DNA of 64,000 nt from Shewanella sp. MBTL60-112-B2. Lineage in GTDB: Bacteria; Pseudomonadota; Gammaproteobacteria; Enterobacterales; Shewanellaceae. Positions 51,211 to 63,394 of the stretch are shown one piece after another. A program made the position numbers and the translations under genes. Position 1 is the stretch's first letter. Each line of letters starts with the position of its first letter. The notes beneath the pieces are model-generated. The model made no database searches. It worked only from the letters and a program-made list of their open reading frames with translations, and was not told the DNA's origin. The stretch lies in NCBI RefSeq assembly GCF_019655055.1, contig NZ_BPFA01000002.1, forward strand, positions 62,001 to 126,000, written 5' to 3'.

Positions 51211-51289
51211 CAGTTTCACTCTCACTCTCAGATCTATCTTGACTGAGCAGGGTCATGAGCTGTTAGCGAACTTTATAAACATCATCTAG
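51211..51289 (+). pseudogene. Duplicated pabA 3'-end fragment, copy A
   Basis: CAGTTTCAC then, after changes, CTTGACTGAGCAGGGTCATG and an exact match through the last codons to TAG. In frame it reads [17 protein letters not shown]-stop against pab[18 protein letters not shown]-stop. The HPES catalytic part is already mutated. A relic of a tandem duplication. Confidence 0.85.
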
Positions 51290-51351
51290 GTGAGACTAGG
51301 GCCGCGACTAGGGCCAAACGCTGGGAATATGCATGAGAGGCTAGCAGCTGG

Positions 51352-51440
51352 CTGTTTCACTCTGCGCTACTTGCGTCGACTTAGCTAATCCTTATCAAGC
51401 AAGGCCATTAGTGATAGCTAACTTTATCAAGAATAGTTAA
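51352..51440 (+). pseudogene. Duplicated pabA 3'-end fragment, copy B
   Basis: A more decayed copy: CTGTTTCAC at the start, CAAGCAAGGCCAT in the middle, and TAGCTAACTTTATCAAGAATAGTTAA at the end, parallel to the pabA tail. Older than copy A by divergence. Confidence 0.65.
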
Positions 51441-51542
51441 AGCGCTACCATCTGTTACAAATTTAACAGCATTTTCAAGTAATCCCGTTGCCAAAATGTG
51501 GTATAAAAGTCCGCAAAAATACCAATAATAATAGGGATGGAT

Positions 51543-54038
51543 ATGAAAAGCGTCATTCGTCATGTCGGCTTTAGTGCACTTTCACTGGCAGTATTAGCGG
51601 GTTGTGGTGTAACCACTGTTTCTTCTGAGCAAGCTCAAGCGACTAATCAAACAGCGAGTCAAACAGCTCAAGTAGCCTTATCGGCACCTCCACAAGTTAA
51701 CCAAGCATTAACCTTGAATCAAATTATGGCTAACCCTGATTGGATGGGGTTATTTGCCCAAGGCGCGTACTGGAGCGACGACAGCCAGTCTATCTACTTT
51801 GCAAGGCAAGCTCACGGCGCACCTACTAAAACCTATTATCAGCAAAATATTGATGGCACAGCAGCGAGCGAGCTGGCATTAAATCAGCTACATAGTGCGG
51901 ATCAACGTCGTGGTGTGTTTAGCAATGACAAGACGCGTAAAGCTTATATCTATCAAGGCAACTTATTCGTCAAAGATCTCAGCAGCGGTAAGTTGGTTCA
52001 ACTTACACGCCAAAACACAGCTATTGATGGTGTGCGCTTTTTAAATAATGGCGACATAGCTTACTGGCAAGGCGATAATATTTTCAAGATCCATCAGGAT
52101 TCAGGCTTGTTAGAAGAAATCGCTAACATCAAGATGGCAGCTGAGCCTAAAGGTGTACAGGATCCATCAAGTTATATTGCCAAGCAGCAACATAGATTGA
52201 TCCAGTATGTTGCTATGCAGCAAGATAATGCCAAAGCAAAACAAGACTATAAAGCAGAGCTGGCCAAAGCAGACCCAACTATGTCGGCAAAGACTTGGTA
52301 CCTAGGTGATGCCGAGGTTGTGACCAATTTAAGCCTATCACCAGATGGTCGCTACGTGATTGTGGCGCTAAAAGATAAAGATTATAGCTGGCGTGGCGAA
52401 CACGACATTATGCCTAACTACTTAGGTAAAGATGGTTATGTCGATGCTGTTCCTGCTCGTGCTCGCGTGGCAGAGGACAAAAATCCAGGCGAACGCTTAG
52501 TGTTACTGGATTTAAATAGTCACACCAAGAAAGATATTACTATCGAAGGCTTAACCGGCTTTGATGAAGATGTGTTAGCGGCAGTAAAAGCTGAAAATGC
52601 CAAAGCAAAAGGCGAAAGTTATAAAAGCGAAAAATCGCCACGTAACCTGCAGTTGATGCAAGATTGGGGCTGGTCGCAAAGTGCTATTCAGTGGTCAGAG
52701 TCTGGCGACAAAGTCGCGGTGATGCTTGAAGCGGTTGATAACAAGGACCGCTGGATAGCGACGGTTAACTTAGATAAAGGAAGCTTAACCACTCAGCACC
52801 GTCTGCATGATGACGCTTGGGTTAACTACAACTTTAATCAATATGGTTGGTTGCCAAATAGCGACAGCTTATATTACCTATCGGAAGAAACTGGTTTTTC
52901 ACATATTTACCTTAAACAGCAAGGCGTGAAAGCCAAGGCGCTAACGAAAGGTAAATTCGTGGTGAGTGATATCACCTTAGGCCCTAAAGCTGAGTTTATT
53001 TACTACAAAGCCAATAAGACCCACCCAGGTATTGATAATGTTTATCGTGTAGAAATTGCTACCGGTAAAGATCAGCAGTTAACCGAGTGGCAAGGTCAGC
53101 TTGATTACACTTTAAGCCCTGATGGCAGTGCGCTGCTATTAAATGCATCAACACGTATTCAACCTGCTGAATTGTTTGTGCAGCCAATTGGTGGTGAGCT
53201 TAGGCAGTTAACTCACTACACCAGTGACGCATTTAAAAACTATGCATGGCAAGCTCCAGAGGTAGTTGCTGTGCCATCAAGCCACGGCGCGGGTGAGGTC
53301 TATGCTCGAGTCTATGTGCCGCAAGGTTACAGTAAAGACAACGCAGATAAGTACCCAGCGGTTATTTTTAACCACGGTGCCGGCTATCTGCAAAATGCCC
53401 ATTATGGTTTCTCGGGTTACTTCAGAGAGTTTATGTTCCATAACCTGCTCGCCCAGCAAGGCTATGTGGTAATGGATATGGATTATCGCGGCTCAAAAGG
53501 CTATGGCCGCGATTGGCGCACCGCGGTGTACCGTCAAATGGGCACACCAGAAGTTGAAGATCTAAAAGATGGCGTGAACTGGATGGCGGCTAACGTTAAT
53601 GTTGACGCGGGTAAGGTGGGTACTTACGGTGGCTCTTATGGCGGCTTCTTAACCTTTATGGCGTTATTCAATGAACCTGAATTATTCCAAGCAGGTGCTG
53701 CACTGCGCCCGGTAACCGACTGGGCCCATTATAATGCGCCGTACACGTCTAACATCCTTAACACGCCAGATGTAGACCCTGTCGCCTATGAGCGTAGCTC
53801 GCCTATTGAGCATGCTGACGGTCTGCAGAAACCGCTGCTAATTATGAGTGGCGTATTAGATGATAACGTGTTCTTTCAAGATAGCGTACGTTTGGTGCAG
53901 CGTTTAATTGAGCTGGAAAAGCCGATGTTTGAAACCGCGATATATCCGGTTGAGCCCCATGGCTTCCGTCAACCATCAAGCTGGTTAGATGAATACCGCC
54001 GTATTCATAAGTTATTTGAACAAGAGCTAAAAAAATAG
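51543..54038 (+). CDS. S9 family prolyl oligopeptidase-like lipoprotein
   Basis: This 831-residue secreted peptidase has a lipobox VLAGC and a long beta-propeller part with blade motifs (LSPDGRYVIVALKD, WSESGDKVAVML). A C-terminal alpha/beta-hydrolase domain follows, with nucleophile GGSYGG, Asp in SGVLDDNV and His in EPHGF. It resembles the DPP-IV/acylaminoacyl-peptidase group and would cleave peptides in the periplasm. ATG 51537 is an alternative start two codons upstream. Confidence 0.9.
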   Translation: MKSVIRHVGFSALSLAVLAGCGVTTVSSEQAQATNQTASQTAQVALSAPPQVNQALTLNQIMANPDWMGLFAQGAYWSDDSQSIYFARQAHGAPTKTYYQQNIDGTAASELALNQLHSADQRRGVFSNDKTRKAYIYQGNLFVKDLSSGKLVQLTRQNTAIDGVRFLNNGDIAYWQGDNIFKIHQDSGLLEEIANIKMAAEPKGVQDPSSYIAKQQHRLIQYVAMQQDNAKAKQDYKAELAKADPTMSAKTWYLGDAEVVTNLSLSPDGRYVIVALKDKDYSWRGEHDIMPNYLGKDGYVDAVPARARVAEDKNPGERLVLLDLNSHTKKDITIEGLTGFDEDVLAAVKAENAKAKGESYKSEKSPRNLQLMQDWGWSQSAIQWSESGDKVAVMLEAVDNKDRWIATVNLDKGSLTTQHRLHDDAWVNYNFNQYGWLPNSDSLYYLSEETGFSHIYLKQQGVKAKALTKGKFVVSDITLGPKAEFIYYKANKTHPGIDNVYRVEIATGKDQQLTEWQGQLDYTLSPDGSALLLNASTRIQPAELFVQPIGGELRQLTHYTSDAFKNYAWQAPEVVAVPSSHGAGEVYARVYVPQGYSKDNADKYPAVIFNHGAGYLQNAHYGFSGYFREFMFHNLLAQQGYVVMDMDYRGSKGYGRDWRTAVYRQMGTPEVEDLKDGVNWMAANVNVDAGKVGTYGGSYGGFLTFMALFNEPELFQAGAALRPVTDWAHYNAPYTSNILNTPDVDPVAYERSSPIEHADGLQKPLLIMSGVLDDNVFFQDSVRLVQRLIELEKPMFETAIYPVEPHGFRQPSSWLDEYRRIHKLFEQELKK

Positions 54039-54062
54039 TTCTGAATTTAGAACTTGAACGAG

Positions 54063-54085
54063 AGGCTCCTACGGGAGCCTTTTTG
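54063..54085 (+). terminator. Terminator after the S9 peptidase gene
   Basis: AGGCTCC-TACG-GGAGCCT followed by TTTT, 25 bases past the stop. Confidence 0.87.
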
Positions 54086-54217
54086 TCCCCTAAAGAAGGT
54101 GAATGCTTTACTAACTCATCCAGAAGGTGGATTCTGTATTTTCTATCCGTCAGCTTTCCCCAAACTTATGATTAATGGGTAGACTGGTGACAATAGTTAA
54201 AGGGAGTGTGTTAATCA

Positions 54218-55360
54218 GTGGCAATTTCGGTAGCGGGTGGGGTTAAACCTGCACAAATTATAGAAATAGAGCAACGACTGCTTAAGCAATTAATTGTAGG
54301 TAAGGGCAAAGCTATTGTGATGGTTGATGAGCTCAACCCTGAGCTAGAAGTGGATGCCAATAAGCTCGAAATTGAACGTGAGGCTATTCAAGCAAGGTTA
54401 GCGAAACAGAACCAAGCTAAGGCAATTTTTGACGCTGTCTCTAGTCAATTACTGACGAGTGTAAATGCCAATATAGAGCACCAGCTATCTTCTCCCGAAC
54501 AAGTGCTGGGGCTATCAAAGCTCGATGAAAAACAGATCTTATTACTGGAATTACTCTATTCCCCTAAGGTCGACTTGATCCGTATAAGGCCATTAGTGAC
54601 AGCGCTGCCATGGTTAGAGCGGGATTTGGTGAATATGGTCAATAGTCCTACTTTCAGACATCGCAGGCCTAAATTATCAGAGGTGCAAGTTACCGATATC
54701 AAATTGGTGCTCAATTATATTGGTATCGAAAATTTGCAGGCGTTAGTTCCCTATTACTGCCTCAGAAATTTAATGCCAACTGGCCAACCGCAAATGCTGT
54801 GGTTAACTCGAAAAATATGGCGCTATAGCGTGGTGGCGGCCATAGCCGCACAGGCATTAGCGTCTTTGCATGAAAAGAACTCAGCCTTCATCTACAGCTG
54901 CAGCTTGATGAGCCAGTTAGGCACAACTTGTGTGATTAACCAATGCGCTAAAACTTTCGATGATATGTGGGGAACCTGGCTGAGAGAGGCGAGTGCTAGC
55001 CGTGATAAAGAGCTTTATGATGCCGTAATGGCAACGGAGTTCCCTGCCAATGATGTCTACCAGCAAGTGTTGACCCATAGTCGTTCACTCAACTGGCAGT
55101 TGCTAAGCTTACTTAAGTTTGACAAGAGTCGTCTAACCCAAACCTACAAGGCTATAGATACTAAGATTAAATACGCTGAGCTAGATGAGGACTCAGCCTT
55201 AATCGAGCGAGCTAATTGTTTTGCAAAAGTCTATTTGTTAAAAGAGGCTAATAATCTTACTGCTGTGGAGTGCCGTTTAATGTTCGATTATTATCAAATA
55301 TCTGAACAGGAACAGATCCGCTTGGCAGGGCAAAATTATCGTAAACTTGCACTATTTTAA
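54218..55360 (+). CDS. HDOD-domain signalling protein
   Basis: This 380-residue cytoplasmic protein starts at GTG. The central part (about 110-290) looks like an HDOD domain: PLVTALPWLERDLVNMVNSP followed by a long helical bundle (IKLVLNYIGIENLQALVPYY). The metal HD pair of true HD-GYP enzymes is not seen, as normal for HDOD. Such proteins act as scaffolds in stress or c-di-GMP signalling; this one's role is unknown. It is not obviously in an operon. Confidence 0.7.
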   Translation: MAISVAGGVKPAQIIEIEQRLLKQLIVGKGKAIVMVDELNPELEVDANKLEIEREAIQARLAKQNQAKAIFDAVSSQLLTSVNANIEHQLSSPEQVLGLSKLDEKQILLLELLYSPKVDLIRIRPLVTALPWLERDLVNMVNSPTFRHRRPKLSEVQVTDIKLVLNYIGIENLQALVPYYCLRNLMPTGQPQMLWLTRKIWRYSVVAAIAAQALASLHEKNSAFIYSCSLMSQLGTTCVINQCAKTFDDMWGTWLREASASRDKELYDAVMATEFPANDVYQQVLTHSRSLNWQLLSLLKFDKSRLTQTYKAIDTKIKYAELDEDSALIERANCFAKVYLLKEANNLTAVECRLMFDYYQISEQEQIRLAGQNYRKLALF

Positions 55361-57219
<1,859 letters not shown>

Positions 57220-57228
57220 AGCCCAAAC

Positions 57229-57260
57229 GGAGTGTTATCAGTGATAGCGCTCCTTTTTTT
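57229..57260 (+). terminator. Terminator/attenuator between astC and astA
   Basis: GGAGTGTTATC-AGT-GATAGCGCTCC, an 11-pair stem with two G-T wobbles, then seven T, 10 bases after the astC stop. It would let astC be expressed apart from astAD. Confidence 0.85.
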
Positions 57261-57354
57261 GTCTTTAGGATAACTTGAACGTTTCTTGAACAGTGCTTGT
57301 CATATATTGATAAGGCTGCAAGTTAACGGCAAGTGATAACGAGGAGACTCCTAG

Positions 57355-58374
57355 ATGCTAGTTATACGTCCAATCCGAACAACTGACTTTGATGCCCTGT
57401 ATCAAATTGCAGAGGAGTCGGGACATGGATTCACATCTTTGCCTGTGAATGCCGATCTACTGAGAAGCAAAATTGCTCGAGTCGAAGCTTCTTTTACTAA
57501 GCAAATTGATAAGCCTTTCGATGAAGGCTACCTGATGGTGCTTGAAGATACTGAAACCGGTGAAGTTGTCGGCACATGCGGTATTGAAGCCGCTGTGGGG
57601 ATGGAAGATGCTTTTTACCATTATCGACTCGGTACAGAAGTTTATCATTCTGAGCAGATTGGTGTGCGTAATGAGGTGGAAACCTTAACCCTTTGCCACG
57701 ATTACACTGGCGCAGCGGAGCTTTGTACGCTGTTTTTACGTAGTAGTTATCGTAAAAACAATAATGGTCGCATGCTCTCAAGAAGCCGATTCCTGTTTCT
57801 GGCGCAACACGCTGAGCGATTCGGTGACACCGTCATTGCAGAGATGCGTGGTGAAAGTGATGAAGAGGGGAACTCACCCTTCTATGGCTGGTTACAAGAG
57901 CATTTCTTAGGTATCGATTTTGTTCAGGCTGATTATCTATCTGGACTGAGTCAAAAAGCATTTATGGCAGAAATGATGCCTAAGAATGCTGTCTATGTAT
58001 GTCTATTACCTAAAGAAGCGCAGAAAGTGATTGGTGAGGTGCATGCTAATACTCGTCCAGCACTTAACCTGTTACAAGCTGAAGGCTTTAGGTGTCGCGG
58101 TTACGTCGATATTTTTGATGCAGGCCCTACGGTAGAGTGTCAACTACATGATATCCGTTCGGTACGAGAGAGCCGCTTGCTAACTGTTACGATTGGCGAC
58201 ACGCCAAGTGACGCTACTAGCTATATCGTTTCAAATACCCAATTAGCTAATTACCGTGCTACAGCTGTTAACTTAGCCGTAGTCGACGACAGTGACGAAG
58301 TGATCTTAGATCCCCAAACAGCAGAAGGCCTAATGGTCGCTGAGGGTGAGCAGATCCGCGTCTTGCCAATGTAG
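57355..58374 (+). CDS. astA: Arginine N-succinyltransferase
   Basis: This 339-residue acyltransferase transfers succinyl from succinyl-CoA to arginine, the first step of the AST pathway. The N-terminus MLVIRPIRTTDFDAL and the conserved LSRSRFLFLAQ segment fit AstA. Ten bases from astD. Confidence 0.94.
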   Translation: MLVIRPIRTTDFDALYQIAEESGHGFTSLPVNADLLRSKIARVEASFTKQIDKPFDEGYLMVLEDTETGEVVGTCGIEAAVGMEDAFYHYRLGTEVYHSEQIGVRNEVETLTLCHDYTGAAELCTLFLRSSYRKNNNGRMLSRSRFLFLAQHAERFGDTVIAEMRGESDEEGNSPFYGWLQEHFLGIDFVQADYLSGLSQKAFMAEMMPKNAVYVCLLPKEAQKVIGEVHANTRPALNLLQAEGFRCRGYVDIFDAGPTVECQLHDIRSVRESRLLTVTIGDTPSDATSYIVSNTQLANYRATAVNLAVVDDSDEVILDPQTAEGLMVAEGEQIRVLPM

Positions 58375-59844
<1,470 letters not shown>

Positions 59845-59859
59845 ACTTAGGCACAAATC

Positions 59860-59890
59860 AAAAGGGAAGCGCTCGGGTCGCTTCCCTTTT
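59860..59890 (+). terminator. Terminator after astD
   Basis: AAAAGGGAAGCG-CTCGGGT-CGCTTCCCTTTT, a perfect 12-base stem ending in T4. Confidence 0.9.
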
Positions 59891-59998
59891 GTTTATTACG
59901 ACAAAACTAGCAAGCAGTATCCCTAAAACGTGTACAGCCGCGTGGCCTAAATAGACAAATAAATAAGCAGGTGACACGCTGGCGTAAAGGAGTTAACA

Positions 59999-60799
59999 AT
60001 GCACACGAATGTAAACGCGCTATTTGAAGCACTTTGGCAAGACTATATCGAAATGACGCCTTCGGCGGCAAAGGTCCATCAGCTATTGTCGAAAGGCAGT
60101 GCAATCATTAACGATCATATTGCACTTAGAACCTTTAATATTGCCAAGGTTAACCTTGAAGTATTAGCTAAGCATTTTGAATCAATTGGCTATGTTGCCT
60201 GTGGCGACTATAAATTTGAAGCCAAGAAGCTAAATGCTAAGCACTTTGAGCACCCTGACAGTACACAGCCTAAAGTGTTTATCTCTGAGCTACTAGTCGA
60301 AGAGTTTAGCGATGAACTGCAATTAACCGTGCAAGGCTTGATTGAACAGATCGATACTGTTGCAACGACAGCCAACAATTTCTTGTACTCAGGTCGTCAC
60401 TGGGAACTGGATACTAAGACCTATGAAGCCTTACTTGCCGAGAGTGAGTACGCTGCTTGGGTCGCCGCTTTTGGTTACAGAGCGAATCACTTTACAGTGT
60501 CGATTAACCACTTAGCGGGCTTTGATACTATTTTTGAGGTGAACGATACCTTAAAAGCTGCTGGTTTTGTTTTGAATGCATCAGGCGGAGAAGTGAAGGG
60601 CACTCCAGAGGTGTTACTGGAACAATCATCGACGATGGCTGATAGGATCTCTGTTAGCTTCTCAGACGCTGTGATTAACATTCCTAGCTGTTTTTACGAG
60701 TTTGCCTTGCGATATCCAAAACCGGACGGAGAGCTTTACACAGGCTTTGTGGCGGCCTCTGCTGACAAGATCTTCGAAAGCACAAACGTCAATGGTTAG
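59999..60799 (+). CDS. DUF1338 family protein (2-oxoadipate dioxygenase/decarboxylase-like)
   Basis: This 266-residue protein of the DUF1338 family is related to the Fe(II) enzyme HglS, which turns 2-oxoadipate into 2-hydroxyglutarate. Candidate metal ligands are His in NDHIALRTF, His in RANHFTVSINH and Glu in SCFYEFALRY. It is shorter than HglS. The gene follows the ast genes but has its own transcript start, since a terminator separates them. Substrate uncertain. Confidence 0.75.
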   Translation: MHTNVNALFEALWQDYIEMTPSAAKVHQLLSKGSAIINDHIALRTFNIAKVNLEVLAKHFESIGYVACGDYKFEAKKLNAKHFEHPDSTQPKVFISELLVEEFSDELQLTVQGLIEQIDTVATTANNFLYSGRHWELDTKTYEALLAESEYAAWVAAFGYRANHFTVSINHLAGFDTIFEVNDTLKAAGFVLNASGGEVKGTPEVLLEQSSTMADRISVSFSDAVINIPSCFYEFALRYPKPDGELYTGFVAASADKIFESTNVNG

Positions 60800-60826
60800 T
60801 TCCTACGCTAATATGTAAAAAAGCCG

Positions 60827-60856
60827 GACTTGAGTCCGGCTTTTTTGTGGGTGAGT
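60827..60856. terminator. Bidirectional terminator
   Basis: A6-GCCGGACT-TG-AGTCCGGC-T6 between converging genes. Confidence 0.93.
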
Positions 60857-60870
60857 TAATTGATGCAGTA

Positions 60871-62196
60871 TTAAAACAGTAAGGTCACTTTCAGGCCTGA
60901 TAGGCTCTGGCTGTGTTCAAACTTAAGTTCAATTTTGTACTGCTCGGCAATATCTTTAACGATTGATAAGCCTAAGCCGTGCCCCATGGTAGCTTCATCG
61001 AGACGCTTGCCTCTATGAGTTAATAACGCCAACTCTTTTGTTTCAACTCCAGGGCCATCGTCTTCAATACTCAGCTTAAGCTGCTGCTCATGATTGCTAA
61101 TACAGACTCTGATTTCTGAACTTGCCCACTTATAAGCGTTATCGAGTAGGTTGCCCAGCAGCTCCATTCCGTCTTCACGGTGCATAGGCAGTCTAGTGAT
61201 AGCGTTTGGGATATCGAAGCGACAGTGAATAGACTTGGTGCGGTGAACCTTATTAAGGGTCTGGGCTAAGTCTTCGAGATCTTTTGGCAATTGCATCTGC
61301 GCCGCTGGTAGCATGTCACCGGTGATCCGCGCAGCAGCCAGTTTACGTTCAATCATCTTATGCACTAAATCCAGCTGTTTTTGTAGCGCATCAGCCGACT
61401 CTGGTGCTTTTAAATACAGAGCTTCGACTTGCTGTTGCATCACGGCCAGTGGGGTTTTGAGCCCATGGCTTAAGTTACCCAAATTATTACGACTGCGCTC
61501 TATCTGCTTACTGGAGTATGCGAGTAACTCATTATAGTTTTTCGCTAATGGCTGCAGTTCGAGTGGAATCGAGTTGAGGTCAAAGGAGGAGATTTCTCCC
61601 TCACGTAACTTCGCTAAGGTATCTTTCATCTGGTGAACGGGTTTAAATGATTGGCGAAGGACCAAGAAAATACCTGTGATCATTGCCAGTAACATGGCGA
61701 GGTTTACGATGAGTTTAGTGCCGTAGACTTCAGAAAATACCTTTCGACCAATACTCAAGTCCTGAGCAACGGTTAGTGTGGCATTGAGCCCTGAGGTGTC
61801 TGACTTTAAACCGATAGAGAGCAGCTGAATATCATGATTTTGTGGCCCTTTAGTCTGCCAGGCTCGGGTTTCACCTTTTTCTAGGTCCACCACTTCGAGG
61901 CGTTGATCCCATAAAGAGCGTGACCTTAACTCCTGCTCAGGCAGATCGAGTTGGTAATAACGTCCTGAATATACGGGGCGATAGAAGCTGGATAATTGAC
62001 TCTCGTCTATGCTAAAGGTGCTATCTTCGAGGTGAGTGGCAAGTAGGACTTGCTGCAGATCTTCCTGTAATCTGGCAATGATCGAATCGTGAAAAGCTTG
62101 GCGTAGCATAGACTCGAAAAAGATAATCCCCACGGCGGTGGCGATCACCACTAAGCCTGTTAACCACAGACTTAGTTTGGTACGGATTGAAATCAT
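60871..62196 (-). CDS. Sensor histidine kinase (PhoQ-like)
   Basis: A 441-residue membrane kinase: first membrane helix near residue 10-28, a periplasmic sensor region of about 130 residues, second helix (LAMLLAMITGIFLVL), HAMP, the H box NLSHGLKTPLAV and HATPase motifs DNAYKW, DDGPG and GHGLGLSI. It overlaps the response regulator gene by 4 bases. The H box and layout recall PhoQ/QseC-type kinases. Ligand unknown. Confidence 0.88.
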   Translation of the reverse strand: MISIRTKLSLWLTGLVVIATAVGIIFFESMLRQAFHDSIIARLQEDLQQVLLATHLEDSTFSIDESQLSSFYRPVYSGRYYQLDLPEQELRSRSLWDQRLEVVDLEKGETRAWQTKGPQNHDIQLLSIGLKSDTSGLNATLTVAQDLSIGRKVFSEVYGTKLIVNLAMLLAMITGIFLVLRQSFKPVHQMKDTLAKLREGEISSFDLNSIPLELQPLAKNYNELLAYSSKQIERSRNNLGNLSHGLKTPLAVMQQQVEALYLKAPESADALQKQLDLVHKMIERKLAAARITGDMLPAAQMQLPKDLEDLAQTLNKVHRTKSIHCRFDIPNAITRLPMHREDGMELLGNLLDNAYKWASSEIRVCISNHEQQLKLSIEDDGPGVETKELALLTHRGKRLDEATMGHGLGLSIVKDIAEQYKIELKFEHSQSLSGLKVTLLF

Positions 62197-62867
62197 TGAG
62201 TTAGGCCGTGAAAGATATACCCTTGGCCACGACGAGTTTCGATGGCGGTTTTGCCAAGCTTCTTACGTAGGTGAGTCACGTAAACCTCAACCACATTACT
62301 CTCTTTCTCATCATCAAATTGATAAAGCTTGTCGGTCAGTTGAGCTTTAGATAACAGCTTTTTAGGCGACATAAGGAAGATTTTAAGTAATCTAAACTCC
62401 ATGGCAGTAAGTTCAAATGTCTGCTCGCCAACCGTCACCGATTGCTGCCCCTCATCGAGGGCTACGCCAGAATAAGTGAGCTGCTTGTTCGGAGTGTTAG
62501 CCTTGCCGTGTGCACGCTGAATTAGAGCCTGAATACGAACCAATAATTCCTGGGTGTGGAAAGGCTTTCCTAAATAATCATCGGCGCCAGAGTTAAAGCC
62601 TTCGACTTTTTCATGCCACTGGCTTCTTGCTGTAAGCATAATCACTGGAGTGTGGATACCTTGCTCACGCCAATTTTCAAGCAGTTCTAGGCCATTACCA
62701 TCAGGTAGGCCAATATCGAGAATGACACAGTCGTAGTTGGTTTCTTTGATTAAGTAATCGGCTTCACTGACTTTGTCTGTGCTGTCAGTTACATAACCAG
62801 CTTGCTTAAGCTGTTTAACTAGCTCTTCGACTAATAGGGTGTTGTCTTCAACAAGAAGTAATTTCAT
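62193..62867 (-). CDS. OmpR-family response regulator
   Basis: This 224-residue regulator has receiver residues E-D at LLVEDN, phospho-Asp in CVILDIGLPDG, Thr in MLTARS and Lys in GKPF. A C-terminal winged helix (MEFRLLKIFLMSP, then VEVYVTHLRKKLG) follows. It is upstream of its kinase on the minus strand. Confidence 0.92.
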   Translation of the reverse strand: MKLLLVEDNTLLVEELVKQLKQAGYVTDSTDKVSEADYLIKETNYDCVILDIGLPDGNGLELLENWREQGIHTPVIMLTARSQWHEKVEGFNSGADDYLGKPFHTQELLVRIQALIQRAHGKANTPNKQLTYSGVALDEGQQSVTVGEQTFELTAMEFRLLKIFLMSPKKLLSKAQLTDKLYQFDDEKESNVVEVYVTHLRKKLGKTAIETRRGQGYIFHGLTQ

Positions 62868-62976
62868 AGGGTGCTCTCAATGATGCCCTGTATGGTAACA
62901 GGCGATTTACAGCATAAATTCATGTTAACTCAAAAATACTATTTCAGTGAAATTAGATTTGATTCTTAAGTCATTA

Positions 62977-63312
62977 TTAAACTTGTTCGGCGTTACAGCT
63001 GGCTGGAAGCTGAGTAGGTTTAGCGAGTTGGCCAGTGCTAGCGTCGAGTACTAGTTCAACGAGCTGACCTTTTAGAGTGCGAATTTGCACTTCGTAGCGC
63101 CACTTACCATGGTGTTGATATAAGTGCGCATCAATGAGCTTGCCATGGCACATGGCTTGGATACTACTTAGAGTAAGATCTAGGGAGAGGATTTGACCGC
63201 TTTTGACTAAGGTCTGCGCTTCATAGTGTTGAACTTCAATTTTTTGATTAGCGACCGCTGCAGGCAAGTGTAGCATCGCAGCCATAAGGCATAGATATAA
63301 TGCTAGTTTCAC
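62977..63312 (-). CDS. Exported PepSY-domain protein
   Basis: This 111-residue protein has a signal peptide (AVA|NQ) and a PepSY-like domain ending YEVQIRTLKGQLVELVLDA followed by STGQL. PepSY proteins often accompany two-component systems that sense peptides, metals or envelope state; this one is 109 bases upstream of the response regulator on the same strand and may be its target or modulator. Two cysteines (AMCHG and PASCN) could pair. Confidence 0.8.
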   Translation of the reverse strand: MKLALYLCLMAAMLHLPAAVANQKIEVQHYEAQTLVKSGQILSLDLTLSSIQAMCHGKLIDAHLYQHHGKWRYEVQIRTLKGQLVELVLDASTGQLAKPTQLPASCNAEQV

Positions 63313-63325
63313 ACTGAACTCCTAA

Positions 63326-63356
63326 TAAAAAAATGGCCTGAGATAATCTCAGGCCA
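63326..63356 (-). terminator. Terminator of crp
   Basis: TGGCCTGAGA-TAA-TCTCAGGCCA, flanked on the left by eight A, gives a T run on the minus strand, about 40 bases past the crp stop. Confidence 0.88.
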
Positions 63357-63394
63357 CTTTATAGAAGCTGTCTTAAACCGAGCTTAATACTGAC

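Larger units (their letters stand above)
51165..51542. other. Region of decayed pabA 3'-end duplicates and peptidase leader
   Basis: About 370 bases without an intact gene. It contains two degenerate tandem copies of the pabA 3' end (listed separately), short linkers that themselves share a GAATAT motif, and the leader of the S9 peptidase gene. Confidence 0.8.
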
